A stretch of DNA of 64,000 nucleotides, taken from NCBI GenBank assembly GCA_029721435.1, contig CM056574.1, positions 32,692,001 to 32,756,000 on the forward strand, in the 5' to 3' direction. The notes under the pieces were generated by a model. It saw nothing but the letters and a program-made list of their open reading frames with translations. It was not told where the DNA came from and searched no databases. The stretch is from Gymnothorax reevesii. Its lineage: Eukaryota; Chordata; Actinopteri; Anguilliformes; Muraenidae. Made by a program: the position numbers and the translations under genes. This document shows, in pieces, positions 47,101-54,511 of the stretch. Numbering within the stretch: the first letter of the stretch is position 1; each line of letters opens with the position of its first letter.

Positions 47101-48875
47101 TCTTACAAACCAACCAGATGGTCTTACATTAAGCTCCTCATTAAATAAATACCAGTTAATCGTCCTGTATTGCTGGATAGAATCTGTCTAGTACTACAGA
47201 GGTGTGCGGCCATGTTCCTTCATGAATTTCATAAGAAGCCTCAAATTGGAATGTTGCAGCAAGGAACACAGGGCTACAGAGTGGGCTACAGCAGTCTATG
47301 GGCCTGGTCCACAATTCGTGGTCCTCAAGGGCTATAAATAACTGGTTTTCCACCTTCCCTGTACCTGGGATTCAGGTTTGATGATGATCTGGCCAATCTG
47401 CCACACTGTGTTCATTTACTTGCTTGCGATGAAAGAAATCCAGTGCCAGGTTTGGATTCAAGAGCCAGATTTTAGGATCCCTCATCTGTAGAATCTGTGG
47501 AATCTTCAGTCTGGCCAGCTTTACTCAGTAACTTGTAGCAGGGAAATGCTGCCCAAGCCTCAGTGCAACTGAATGGGCCAGTAAAGACTATAGTTCTGCT
47601 TTTCTACTAAAATCATACCTTTCTCAGACTTAGCACCTTGGTGACAGCAGAATATTTTTCAAAAGTAGAGGTTGGGAACCCTGTTCCATCAACACCATAG
47701 CCCTGCACTTTTTAGATGGCGCTCTGCTCCAACACACCCAATTCAAATGATTGCAGCTTGTTAAGGGCTTCATAATGAGACAGAAACTTGATAATTAGGA
47801 AATCAAGTGCGTTAGAGAAGAGATACATTTAAAAAAGAAAACATGCCGCCCCTGGCTCATGAGGAGCACGGTTTCCTACCCCTGTTCTAAAGCCTAGTTT
47901 CTGTTATACTATGAACCCCTGGTGAACTCATGACATAATCCATGCCATAAGACTTCAGTGATTTATCCTGATGATACTCCTGGGGAATTAATCACTGCTG
48001 TTTTTCTCAGCCTTTCAACCCTAACATGCCATTGAGTGAGTGGAACTTCACAGAAATGGAGGCCAACCTGAAATCGGTGAGTGGCCGCATGCATGAGTTA
48101 ATGCCACAGAAAATGGCCGACATTGGCAAGGATCAAATATGCACAGACTGAGTTCAAAAAAGCAAGGCTGAAATACTAATGCCTTGGTCACACGACATGA
48201 CTTTCAAAGTCATCAGATCAAAACGAACAACTTTATGTCTTATAATCGGAAATCCTGAAGTCGTTATGGTTAGCACGCTGCATGACGGATGAGCGAAATG
48301 GGATCACACGACAAGATCTTTCACCAGGTGGAATCCCCAATGAGTTGTTCTGGTCTTCAAATTAGTTTTGTCACAAAAAAAACAGGCAAGATGTGACATG
48401 AGACGTGTGACGTTGTGTTGCGTGTGGTTTCTGGCTGCTGCTTCGGTGCTTTCATCTTCCCATCTGAAATCCTCCTGTCCCAATCCTGTCTTCTCTCATT
48501 GACTTAGTTTAACAGGAGGCCCCATGTAGAAGTCAGAGAGCGTTGATTAGTTTGTGACTTAGTCCACAACTCAATCCGAGTTAGAGTTGCAGCAAGTCTG
48601 TGATTTAGTTTATGGTAGAGTCATGGTCAGTCTGTGATTCAGCCAGGGGTGAAGTCATAATCAGCCTGAGATTCAGTCTGTGGTTGAGTCCTGATCAGTC
48701 TGATATCCAATTAATGGTTAAGTCCTAGTATGTCTGTGATTCAGTTAGTGGTTGAGTGGTGGTCATCTGTGATTCAGACGGGGGCCAACTCCCTTGTTCT
48801 TCTGGCATTTTTCAGTACACATTTCCACACCAGGAAGCAGAGGCCTACACTGGAACTGGGTGTGAGGAGCAGTGA
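17022..48875 (+). CDS. hsf4: heat shock transcription factor 4 (12 coding exons)
   Basis: Exons 17022-17147, 21835-21943, 22385-22512, 23622-23746, 26792-26867, 28578-28645, 30409-30508, 33590-33714, 35212-35406, 46978-47083, 48011-48076 and 48816-48875 keep frame and give 427 aa. Residues 18-121 are the winged-helix HSF DNA-binding domain (core [20 protein letters not shown]). Residues 122 to about 200 are the HR-A/B coiled coil for trimerisation. IKEEPVSP (293-300) is a phosphorylation-dependent sumoylation motif, with Lys294 and Ser299 in the positions of human HSF4 [16 protein letters not shown] (exon 8) and [12 protein letters not shown] (exon 9) match HSF4 rather than HSF1 or HSF2. In vertebrates HSF4 is a nuclear factor needed for lens fibre gene expression. 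Residues 352-380 resemble HR-C of HSF1. The last exon is the least certain. Confidence 0.95.
18137..18220 (+). repeat. trinucleotide microsatellites (AAT, TTG)
   Basis: AAT/AAC-type repeats are followed directly by TTG-type repeats, so the region can also fold back on itself. Apparent open frames here are repeat translations. Confidence 0.9.
18759..18840. repeat. 80 bp hairpin-forming inverted repeat
   Basis: ATTACTAAAACCCCACAAGT on the left pairs with its near-perfect inverse on the right (one mismatch over about 22 bp). The pairing extends outward through AATTGAAGC and its inverse, leaving a loop of about 10 bases. Could be a deleted MITE or a structured RNA; no host gene evidence. Confidence 0.7.
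19865..19936. mobile_element. internally deleted Tc1-type MITE (about 75 bp)
   Basis: Left end ACTGCTAAAAAAATAAAGGG and right end GTTCCCTTCAGTTTATTGAG are inverted copies of a TIR widespread in teleost Tc1-like elements, joined with almost no interior. TA-containing flanks fit Tc1 insertion. Confidence 0.8.
21178..21719. mobile_element. Tc1-type non-autonomous or degenerate element (540 bp)
   Basis: Inverted ends AGTACCAGTCAAAAGTTTGG (left) and its relative GTACCAGTCAAAACTTAGG (right, reverse complement) match a common teleost Tc1 TIR. The interior has no long frame; a short HTH-like stretch (about 21420-21520) is a possible transposase remnant. Confidence 0.75.
21835..21943 (+). CDS. hsf4: hsf4 exon 2
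   Basis: Residues 43-78 plus one base of Tyr79. Acceptor CACAG|ACC, donor T|GTGAGT. Encodes the core of the winged helix, including the recognition-helix segment [12 protein letters not shown]. Confidence 0.95.
22385..22512 (+). CDS. hsf4: hsf4 exon 3
   Basis: Residues 79-121, acceptor GGTCAG|AT, donor AAG|GTGGGA. Encodes the end of the DNA-binding domain ([17 protein letters not shown]...HIKRK). Confidence 0.95.
22821..23041 (+). repeat. dispersed repeat, family B, copy 1
   Basis: Starts TTACCCCGCCCCACC and ends near GGTTTGTTGTGCC. A second copy lies inverted at 58529-58745 in an ogfod1 intron, sharing TAGGGATTGCCACTGACCCA, CTATTGAATTTC and AAGTAGGTGAAAGTATGTGC. No coding capacity; class unknown. 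Confidence 0.75.
23185..23345 (+). repeat. possible degenerate tRNA-type SINE
   Basis: GTGGCCTCAGAGCTAGAGGG followed by GGGTTTGAATC resembles the A- and B-box region of a tRNA-derived SINE. The downstream part resembles, weakly, the V-SINE core present at 30885-31230. Confidence 0.4.
23622..23746 (+). CDS. hsf4: hsf4 exon 4
   Basis: Residues 122-162 plus two bases. Acceptor CTCCAG|G, donor ACA|GTGAGT. Start of the HR-A/B heptad region ([18 protein letters not shown]). Confidence 0.94.
23757..24285 (+). repeat. degenerate minisatellite, unit about 50 bp
   Basis: About ten diverged units follow the pattern GAGCACCCTGTAAACCTAGC, TGTATCTGCTCATACT, CGTGCAC. It begins immediately after the exon 4 donor site. 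Many units include the self-complementary CTCGTGCACGAG. Confidence 0.85.
24286..26791 (+). other. rest of hsf4 intron 4
   Basis: No gene was seen. A C tract lies near 25646-25655. 26060-26450 may be the end of an old LTR. Confidence 0.6.
26060..26450 (+). repeat. possible old LTR end
   Basis: A pyrimidine-rich stretch leads to CAATAAACTGCACAG and then TGTCTGTGCCTGAGTCCTGA, ending near CATACAG, which resembles R-U5 ends of fish gypsy-like LTRs. No partner LTR or target duplication was found. Confidence 0.35.
26792..26867 (+). CDS. hsf4: hsf4 exon 5
   Basis: Residues 163-188, acceptor CTGCAG|T, donor AAG|GTGAGA. HR-A/B continues ([14 protein letters not shown]). His163 is formed across the junction. 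Confidence 0.94.
27176..27490. mobile_element. MITE with about 55 bp inverted ends and telomere-like core
   Basis: Left GGGTGTATCTCGAAGC... and right end (reverse complement CGGTGCATCTCAAAGC...) are inverted copies through GGCTGCATTTTTAGGG. The interior at 27330-27405 contains degenerate CCCTAA-like repeats. No coding capacity; target duplication not clear. Confidence 0.75.
27491..28577 (+). other. rest of hsf4 intron 5
   Basis: AT-rich; no feature beyond a short G run near 28196-28207 was recognised. Confidence 0.5.
28578..28645 (+). CDS. hsf4: hsf4 exon 6
   Basis: Residues 189-210 plus two bases of Leu211. Acceptor TTCCAG|C, donor [18 protein letters not shown] ends the HR-A/B region; GMKRRL corresponds to human GGKRKL. 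Confidence 0.93.
28646..30408 (+). other. hsf4 intron 6
   Basis: Contains (CT)n at about 28667-28693, a C tract at about 28983-28995 and a minisatellite at 29058-29255. Otherwise no feature was seen. Confidence 0.7.
29058..29255 (+). repeat. four-copy minisatellite, unit about 47 bp
   Basis: Units share GGCATCATTTTTAAGTGTCC, GCATAGGGC and CCCAGC/CCTGCCAAAAC. The first and last copies are most diverged. Confidence 0.85.
30409..30508 (+). CDS. hsf4: hsf4 exon 7
   Basis: Residues 211-244, acceptor ACTCAG|A, donor [17 protein letters not shown] and EPYYIQS correspond to human SLMLDEGS and DPYFIQS. Confidence 0.93.
30885..31230 (+). mobile_element. V-SINE type element
   Basis: Starts with a tRNA-like head (TTGCCTCACAGC, GGGTTTGAATT), followed by the vertebrate V-SINE core (TGTGTGGAGTTTACATGCTC, GGGTGCTCAAGTTTCCCC) and the common tail GGGATAGGCTCCAGCCCACC, ending in GATG-like repeats. 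Moderately degenerate. Confidence 0.8.
31231..32310 (-). pseudogene. degenerate Tc1-like transposase, split by a TTAA-type MITE
   Basis: The minus strand 31530-31230 reads [33 protein letters not shown] and diverged sequence, matching the region around the second Asp of Tc1 transposases (GSIMVWGCFS...YREILEENLL...DLRLGRRFTFQ). 31760-32310 continues the element upstream, with a MITE at 31552-31759 between. Multiple stops. Confidence 0.75.
31552..31759. mobile_element. TTAA-type (piggyBac-like) MITE, copy 1
   Basis: TTAA flanks both ends (31552-31555 and 31756-31759); inverted ends CTCCTTTGCGCAGAATAC and CGCAAAGGGG. About 208 bp. A related copy lies inverted at 34306-34516. Inserted in a Tc1-like remnant. 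Confidence 0.8.
33590..33714 (+). CDS. hsf4: hsf4 exon 8
   Basis: Residues 245-285 plus two bases. Acceptor CTCTAG|C, donor [18 protein letters not shown] corresponds to human RGPIISDIPE. The exon sits in a frame without its own start codon, so it was identified by homology and phase. Confidence 0.9.
34306..34516. mobile_element. TTAA-type MITE, copy 2
   Basis: Begins TTAACCCCTTT and ends CGCAAAGGGGTTGC; the right TTAA is mutated. The sequence matches copy 1 in inverted orientation (GACGCCGGCGTCCGTAAATT shared). Lies in hsf4 intron 8. Confidence 0.75.
34960..35175 (+). repeat. low-complexity ACTATAG/TACTA-rich stretch
   Basis: Repeated short words (ACTATAG, TACTACAG, AATACTAC) without clear unit length, ending about 35 bp before the exon 9 acceptor. 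Confidence 0.6.
35212..35406 (+). CDS. hsf4: hsf4 exon 9 (SUMO motif)
   Basis: Residues 286-350 plus two bases. Acceptor CCCCAG|A, donor CG|GTAAGT. Contains the phosphorylation-dependent sumoylation motif IKEEPVSP and [14 protein letters not shown], matching human PPLPVAVVQAILEG. Confidence 0.95.
35785..36945 (-). pseudogene. degenerate Tc1-like transposase
   Basis: The minus strand reads, with stops, segments such as [33 protein letters not shown] (about 36720-36850) and a region near 36370-36560 resembling the HGGGSVM part. This matches a very common teleost Tc1 family. The low end near 35785 (TATCTGGACAGTGATAC) resembles its TIR. Confidence 0.75.
36957..37465 (+). repeat. two tandem copies of a dispersed repeat (about 210-240 bp each)
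   Basis: Copies at about 36957-37170 and 37230-37465 share CATCTTCTTCTCC, GAAGCT(G/A)AAACTTGGCA, ACACTAAAGTTT, TATTTATGCATATATTCAGC and AGCAAGATACA. Confidence 0.8.
37903..38005 (+). repeat. three-copy tandem repeat, unit about 37 bp
   Basis: Nearly identical units contain CTAGTTTGAGTTAAACTGC and TTCTTACACAC. Confidence 0.92.
39399..39413 (+). promoter_or_regulatory. CTCF-like core motif in the 5' LTR
   Basis: CCACTAGATGGCAGT fits the CTCF core consensus CCASYAGRKGGCRSY at every position. The same motif is at 44879-44893 (3' LTR) and, inverted, at 1753-1767 (solo LTR). Confidence 0.6.
39445..39486 (+). promoter_or_regulatory. tandem p53-family half-sites in the 5' LTR
   Basis: AGTCATGTTT (39445-39454, one mismatch), AGACATGTCC (39455-39464), GGACATGTCT (39466-39475) and GGGCAAGTCT (39477-39486). 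The last three fit RRRCWWGYYY perfectly with 1 bp spacers. They lie about 50 bp upstream of the LTR TATA box. Binding is inferred from motif only. Confidence 0.65.
39878..39898 (+). other. primer-binding-site-like sequence
   Basis: Starts 3 bases after the 5' LTR. TGGGGGCTC and GTCCGGGAT match the two halves of a tRNA-Pro primer-binding site but are separated by three extra bases (AAG). Confidence 0.5.
39991..40311 (+). pseudogene. gag N-terminal part, ended by a frameshift
   Basis: 107 codons from ATG 39991, beginning [16 protein letters not shown], then a charged coiled-coil-like stretch. The frame ends at TGA 40309-40311 within GAG/AGA repeats. The continuing gag reads in the next frame from about 40310, so one base has been lost or gained in the purine-rich repeat. 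Confidence 0.85.
40310..40987 (+). pseudogene. gag central part with SCAN-like domain
   Basis: Open from the frameshift point to TAA 40985-40987. It contains [47 protein letters not shown] and AAKFADEY, the pattern of the retroviral capsid C-terminal fold shared with SCAN domains. The same frame continues past the stop into the zinc knuckle, so the TAA is either a nonsense change or, less likely, a gag boundary. Confidence 0.85.
40988..43495 (+). pseudogene. zinc knuckle, protease and integrase part of the Gmr1-like element
   Basis: Zinc knuckle [15 protein letters not shown] near 41111-41160. The protease motif reads RHTGAS at about 41396-41413 where the family has D-T/S-G, so the catalytic Asp is replaced by His (codon 41399-41401). 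The integrase has an HHCC domain (about 42151-42285) and a DDE core (D in VDCVGP, D in QSDQGSNF, E in GALERFH), then a GPY/F module (FHGPYEIL). The frame stops at TGA 43493-43495 just as reverse transcriptase begins. Confidence 0.92.
43496..44728 (+). pseudogene. reverse transcriptase and RNase H part of the Gmr1-like element
   Basis: Same frame as the preceding part, separated from it only by the in-frame TGA. Reverse transcriptase motifs: [16 protein letters not shown], first catalytic Asp in [23 protein letters not shown], and [10 protein letters not shown] with the YxDD box. RNase [32 protein letters not shown] and [13 protein letters not shown]. It ends at TGA 44726-44728; no envelope or chromodomain frame follows. 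Confidence 0.93.
44862..45354 (+). repeat. 3' LTR of the Gmr1-like element
   Basis: Preceded by a purine-rich tract (TTTGGAATGGAGG, ending 44861) suitable as polypurine tract. All motifs of the 5' LTR recur at +5480: CTCF-like core 44879-44893, p53-family half-sites 44925-44966, TATA box 45018-45025. Confidence 0.95.
45903..46275. mobile_element. TTAA-flanked MITE (common teleost repeat)
   Basis: Inverted ends TTTAAAGGACCAGTG (45903) and CACTGGTCCTTTAAA (46275) with TTAA at each edge. The interior includes GCCATCTAGCGGTAAG and AACATGGCGGTGCAAC, words of a repeat widespread in teleosts. The 114-codon frame crossing it is not a gene. Confidence 0.8.
46503..46961 (+). mobile_element. L2-like LINE 3' end (degenerate)
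   Basis: Frame-shifted remains of an ORF2 C terminus ([24 protein letters not shown]) are followed by a typical tail, TGTAAGACGCTCTGGGTTAG then AGCATCTGTGAAATGTACGT. The tail ends about 16 bp before the exon 10 acceptor. Confidence 0.7.
46978..47083 (+). CDS. hsf4: hsf4 exon 10 (HR-C-like)
   Basis: Residues 351-386. Acceptor TTCTAG|G, donor [29 protein letters not shown] has heptad-spaced hydrophobics and resembles the HR-C segment of HSF1. Confidence 0.9.
47084..48010 (+). other. hsf4 intron 10
   Basis: Contains a family A repeat copy at 47295-47477. Nothing else was recognised. Confidence 0.6.
47295..47477 (+). repeat. dispersed repeat, family A, copy 3
   Basis: Shares GGTCCTCAAGGGC, CTGGTTTTCCACC, GATCTGGCCAATC and GGTTTGGATTCAAGAGCCAG with the copies at 7833 and 53297. 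Confidence 0.65.
48011..48076 (+). CDS. hsf4: hsf4 exon 11
   Basis: Residues 387-408, 22 codons, phase 0 at both ends. Acceptor TCTCAG|C, donor [29 protein letters not shown] resembles the LFSPS...MSLPDLDSSL segment of HSF1 and WTLMDLDMEL of human HSF4. Confidence 0.9.
48535..48790 (+). repeat. minisatellite in hsf4 intron 11, unit about 38 bp
   Basis: Six or so diverged units share GTCTGTGATTCAGT and GTGGTTGAGTCATGGTCA. The array ends about 25 bp before the acceptor of the last hsf4 exon. Confidence 0.8.
48816..48875 (+). CDS. hsf4: hsf4 exon 12 (last, predicted)
   Basis: Residues 409-427 then TGA at 48873-48875. Acceptor TTTTTCAG|T with a good pyrimidine tract. [15 protein letters not shown] is phase-compatible and faintly resembles the GSYFPEGD-type region of HSF1. 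A different terminal exon is possible. Confidence 0.7.
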   Translation, partial: YTFPHQEAEAYTGTGCEEQ

Positions 48876-51800
48876 GGCACTACAAGTGCACGCTTCATCA
48901 GCTGTGAGTCCAGGTACAAATGATCACATACTGCAAATCATGTGTGAAATGATAATACCACTTATAATATCCATGTGAAAGTTTAATTAAATGAGAATGT
49001 CTACCTGATGCAACACACTTTGCATGCTTATGATGCACTTGGCCAAATGTTTGCACACCTACATTAAATTAAGATATATCCCATTTTTTTTACAGTGCGT
49101 GGGTGGGACTCTATGAGCTCTACCATTCTATTTGATGCAGTGAAAACATTTTTGCGAGCCAAAGTGAATTTCAAAATTAAGAAGTCATATTTAAATAACT
49201 ATTCTCCTAGTGAGAATGGTATACCCTGCATGCAGACTTCAGATAGACCCTCATTCAATTAACTTCATAATCGTAACATTTTTGAATTGCCAAATTCAAG
49301 GTAAAGAAATAGTAAACTGGTCTTTTCCTCTTTTATAAGGACTGTGAGAAGACTGCAAGGCTTCAACAACAACCCTCGCTCTGTTGAGAAAAAAAAACTT
49401 TGTTCAATCAGTACTGAAGGTCCTTGAAGATGTCAAAAACTGAACTGGCCACGTCACAAAGCCCTTTAAGTACATCTTTATCCACAGCCGATGGCTTGGC
49501 ACTGATCAAAGGACAATGCGTTCTCTATTCCTTCTGAGGTTTAACATTTCCTGAAAAAATCTCATATTTTGAGTGAATCTTCACTCAGGACCGTTGAAAT
49601 CCGCACAGCTCGGTAGCGTTAGGATGAAGCTGATGACAGATCCGAGTAAGAACATATTTTGATTGGGTGAGTTTCACTCACAATGACTGATGCGTGGCTT
49701 CCCTTGCATCCAGTCAGTTAAATCAAAGGTCTCTGGTCAAACTCAAATCATCCAAAACTCACATCCAAGCAAAGGAAAGAGGTATTTCACACCAGTGACT
49801 CAAAATACAACGCTCCAATAATCCATTTGACAGAGGACACAAACTTTGTATGCACTTTGTGAGACCGTCTAATAGGTGAACCTGAATTTTTGCTATTTTC
49901 TTGGTATTACAGGTATACTCAAATTTTTCTAGCAAATAAAAAAACTATATTTGTATTGAAACATTCATATGCATATGCCACAGAGCACTAATCTTCTGTA
50001 TGTGTTTAATGTGGGATTTCACATTTGAAAGGTGAAGAAAACCGTATTTTGCGTTTTGCACAATATTTTGTGATATTTAATCCAAATAATATTTTTCATG
50101 GAGCGCTGTGCTTTTCTTGTGCACTTGTAGAGGAACTTTGGCATTTTATACTTAAGAATTAATTGTCTATGGTGATGTGAAGCATTACAATTTATTTTGT
50201 GAATGAGGAATTGAAATAAGAATTTATTCCTTCGGGAACACTTCCATCCACAGAGTGTGACTGAAAATTTCCTGAGGCGGCCTTTGTGAGAATTTGTTTC
50301 AGTACTCAGTCCGACATGACTAAGGGTGTTTCTTCCCTTAATCACGTTTTCCGACATGAGCTGCGCGTTTTTTCCTCATGAATAAAATGAGCAGCCCAGC
50401 CCCAAAACGGATTTATACTAAGTAGTTATAACAAATCCTCTGTGCCTTTACTATGAGTTGAATCAGAAAAGTTTCAATCACACTTCAAGTTAATATTAAT
50501 CAGAAACTTCCTGTGCCGAAAAGATGAAAGTTCTGAATGTCAGCTGGAAAGAACAGGCTAGAGAAGACAGCACTGGTTTTCCGCAGATGCGCCGAGCTCA
50601 TGCCGGTCAGGGCTTACCAAAGATATCAAGCGAGATCTTTGACCGTCTTCAGCTTTCACTTCAAACTGCCCACAGAAGCCTAGTCCCCGAAATGAAAAAG
50701 TAATGTGTCTGGAAGGCAGCGATTTTTCATCCATCATTTGCTTACTCCAAAGGAGGGTAAAATGTCTCATTACCTGCATAATCCTCTCAAATTCCGACAT
50801 CAACTGTCCACAAATTCTCCATCAGCCCTTAACAATACTCTACAGACCCCCCTACATCATCAACAAATGATCTGTGATTTAAACCCAAATGTGAAGAATA
50901 AGGGTGCACGAGGGGGTGGACACGAGGTTATGTTTTGAACCCAGTAAGATTGATATGTTTTTCTTTCCAGGAGTAGGGCGAGAGAGTGAGGAGAGTAAAA
51001 TAGCTAACACATCAGTCTTTATTGTATAACGCATGCATAACTACGCGCTGCATGTATGACCATGCAGTTAAACCAGCTCTGTCTACAGCCATGGGAAACA
51101 TTTGCACGCAATTGCCATTGTTACTGCATGCTTATTAATATAATGTCGCACGTATCGGCTTTGGTACAGAATAAAAAACGTTCACCAAGCAAAAGCCCTC
51201 TTGCCAGATGCATACACCTTGATCGCCAAATGGCGCTAAATCTGTATCCGGGGCGGTTCGGACCCGTGCGGCAGAACGTTGTTTGTCCGGATCGCATACA
51301 GACGCATAGAGGAACACTGTTGATGAGCGAACCCCCCCCCCCAGGATTTCTTAAATTGGTTGGATGATTTCAAATGCACAGCATGGTAAGAACACCTAGA
51401 ATACATTAGAGATAACAGCTGTGAAGTGACTTAAAACTGAAGGATTATAATATAATATGCCCAGTTTTAATGCTGGAAGTTCCCACGTCCCTGCATGGCG
51501 ACGTAATTTCTTTACACTCAACGCCGAGTGTCATTTGAAGCTGTTTGAGAAGGATGCATGAGACGACCCCCAAACTACATGTTGCTTGTAGGCCAGCTGA
51601 TGGGAGGACTATGGCCGTCGGCCGGGAACCGCACGGCTTATGGCCGAATATCCTACTTTTTAAAAACCATGTCAGACCACTTAAATGAGCCAAAAAATCC
51701 AATCGTGCATGCATGTTTGGCACAAGAGACATGTATCTGTCAGAAAATCTATTTTTTCACAAAGGAAGACGGTTAGAGCCCAAAAGCTGCCGTTAAATAG

Positions 51801-53296
51801 TGTAAACAGACCGGCAATTTGGCTATTCTCCGCTATTGTGCCTTAGCATATTCGTTACCCGGGGGTGTTTATCGGCGGAGAAATGCATTTAATACTCCAA
51901 AATACCCATTTTCTGCCCAGAAGTTGATAGCTAGAGTCCTTATCCATGTAGGTCTCACTTACCAGATATCTCTGTCACACGAACAATGATAGAAAAGCCG
52001 ATGAAAGCTAACAACAAATTTTTGCCTTTGATATGTAATGGCCGTTCATACAAGCTGGAAGGCCGACCGCCCCGGATATCGTGAAGGAACGTGACGACAT
52101 CTAGCGGCAGAAAGCTGAACCGCGCATCTGGCAAGGCAGCTATTCCACAGTTGCCTGATAAGTTCAGGCATTCGTGCACCAATAAACCTTACGTGGTAAA
52201 AAGTGCATTTTCACAGGACAAAGAACCAGGCAACAAAAATATGGCAACCTCGGGTTAACCCTTAAGGGGTATTAAGATTTGAGATTCACTGACCGATGTA
52301 ACACCTGTGTTGTGTTGAGTACTATTAAAATGCTTGTTCTGGGGGGGAGGGGGTCGCAACCACCCACCTTCGTTAATTTTGCTCTTGTCAAGACGACTAA
52401 GCCAATGAGGTAACTTTCACAAGCAATAAAAAATGCAGCTACTTCTTGTCTTGACTGCATGGACAAAATGTACCACCAGACTTTTCAGTTTTGTCTTCAG
52501 GAATTTAATACTATACAATAAGTGATCACTCTTTACAGTGAAATCCAACATGATTGGGTGTGATGTTTCCAACAGGCATAGGCAGGTCAATAAAAGAAAA
52601 AAAAAATGCAGAAATTATGAATCGCAGTAGGGATTTACACTGTTTTAACGCTTTACCTCTTTGGAGTGAAAAATGAACCAGGCCCCTCCTTCCTAAGGCA
52701 GTTTCAGCTAGTCAGCTACTTTTAATTGAACCATCACACAAAGCCCTGAACAGCAGAAACTACAAGCTAAGCACTATGTTACAAATAAAAATTGTATGAC
52801 ACGTATTGGACTTGCATTGGATCATGGTTTTAATTGATAAAATTGTAAAGAGATCACAAAAACATCTGTTAGGACTCCCAAGTGCTTACACATTTTTGAA
52901 AAATAGGCGTGCAATGCACGGAATTCCCCTCAGCCCGATGTTGAAGTTTTTGGAGACGCCCGTCCGCCCGCCCGCCCAACCGCACGAAGGATAGCAATAC
53001 CCCGTCAGCCTTGAGGGCTGAGGGGTAAAAATCATGTTCAACTCAGTGCCAAGAAATTATGTTACGTTTACCTACATTGACAAGAATCCTTCAAAGTCTG
53101 GTGCAATGGAATTTGCTGTTAAAAACATTTTCTACCATCTGGATTACTAAAAATATTGGGATAAAATCTCTGAATTTTTGAGTGTAGCTATGCCATGTGA
53201 TTATGCGAATGTAATCTATAAGGTTTGTTCTGATTGGTTAAGACAGGATAGTAATCAATTGAAACATAAAACAAATGATTTGATTGGTCTAAACCA

Positions 53297-53480
53297 GGGC
53301 TCCCCAAATCACAGTCCTCAAGGGCCAACAACTGCTGGTTTTCCATCCTCAGTTTACCCGGGAGTCAGGTGTACACACAATCTGGCCAATCAGTGCAAAT
53401 AATAGTTCATAGAGCTACCTGGAAGGACAGAAAACTGGGGCTCAATTTGGATTCGAGGGCCAGATTTGGGCAGCTGAGGT
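53297..53480 (+). repeat. dispersed repeat, family A, copy 4
   Basis: Best preserved copy: CAGGGCTCCCCAAATCACAG, CAAGGGCCAACAACTGCTGG, CGGGAGTCAGGTG, TCTGGCCAATCAGTG and GGGCCAGATTTGGGCAG. Confidence 0.7.
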
Positions 53481-53904
53481 CGAAACATAGCAACTGAGAG
53501 AGTTCTGTATGGCACTCTTAGGAATATGAAGAAATTATGATAGAGTACCATATGGCACTCTTAGATGGTAATGGGTGAAAAACAGGCTTGACGACGGTTT
53601 AAAATAAGCAGGCTTTTTGACCGTTTTGAATCAAGTTCTGTCGCTCTTAACAATCTAAATGTAGATATTCTGTTTTTATTCGTTTCATTTTTTGCTGGTT
53701 TGGGATGAGAGAATTCTTTTTGCTTTAACGGGGATTACAATTTTTGGCAGCAGCCGTGTTCATTTTCATGAGCCAATTTGCACTGGTAATAAATGAATGT
53801 AGGGGGGGAAAAATCAAAGATGAGAACTTGCTGACTTCTGTGAAATGTATAATGATTTCATGCTGGAACAATACATACTTCGAAAAGTTAGTAAAATATC
53901 CATA

Positions 53905-53910
53905 TTTATT
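53905..53910 (-). terminator. candidate ogfod1 polyadenylation signal
   Basis: AATAAA on the minus strand, about 440 bp past the ogfod1 stop. The 86-codon minus-strand frame at 53814-54074 would then be in the 3' UTR. Confidence 0.35.
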
Positions 53911-54349
53911 AGACTTGTAGTAATGGGTGGCTCCTCGTTTTGTTGCCGAGACACCACTGTCTCTGAGTAGAACTCAAGCTTCAGACCAGTGGTCTCTGGA
54001 TAACTGATGATGTCACATTCTTCACTGGAAAAAAACCTGGGCAAGACATTTAGCTCAGGGTCAAGTGATTGCATGTCATTGTATACCTTAAAAATAATAA
54101 AAGCATACTGGGGGCGGAGGAACCTCCATCAGATGATACAGCTCCGTGTTTTTTGTGATTGCTACCTGACCATAAACTGAATTTTCGATTCTTGCAACAG
54201 ATGATTTTAATCTCTGAGGTGTATCACAGCATCTGGTTAGCCTCAGTAAGTTCATTTTGTTTCGCATACATCAATTACCGTCATGAAATGAAAAATCATT
54301 CAAAAAATGAAATCATTCAAGGTCTTCACTCACTTTCGCGCCAAGTTCT

Positions 54350-54511
54350 TCACTCGTAATAAACAAAGGAAAAGTCGTAAAAGGCGTTCCTGTGTGGGCC
54401 GTCCCCAGCCAGGGTGGAGCTCCGATGATTGACATGCTTGACAAATTTCAAGGTCTCTTTGTCCCTGTAAACCAGGGCTAAGCAATTGTTCTCAGGAGAT
54501 ACCATCAGAAG
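54350..54511 (-). CDS. ogfod1: ogfod1 exon 13 (last)
   Basis: 53 codons and stop (TCA on plus, 54350-54352). [20 protein letters not shown] and YDFSFVYYE match the human C terminus ([28 protein letters not shown]). Acceptor CTGCAG|C. Confidence 0.95.
   Translation of the reverse strand, partial: LLMVSPENNCLALVYRDKETLKFVKHVNHRSSTLAGDGPHRNAFYDFSFVYYE

Larger units (their letters stand above)
48876..54349. other. hsf4-ogfod1 convergent intergenic region
   Basis: No gene was recognised. Possible hsf4 polyadenylation signals are ATTAAA near 48987 and AATAAA at 49935-49940. A family A repeat lies at 53297-53480. A CCCG-rich stretch (52957-52978) is followed by words of repeat family B near 52990-53028. 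The open frames in 50558-52466 lack homology. Confidence 0.6.

Noticed and set aside
50558..52466. A hidden gene between hsf4 and ogfod1
   Set aside because: Short frames on both strands, no recognisable domains and no consistent splice-linked homology.
53814..54074. 86-codon minus-strand frame just past ogfod1
   Set aside because: Probably in the ogfod1 3' UTR; no homology or splice support.
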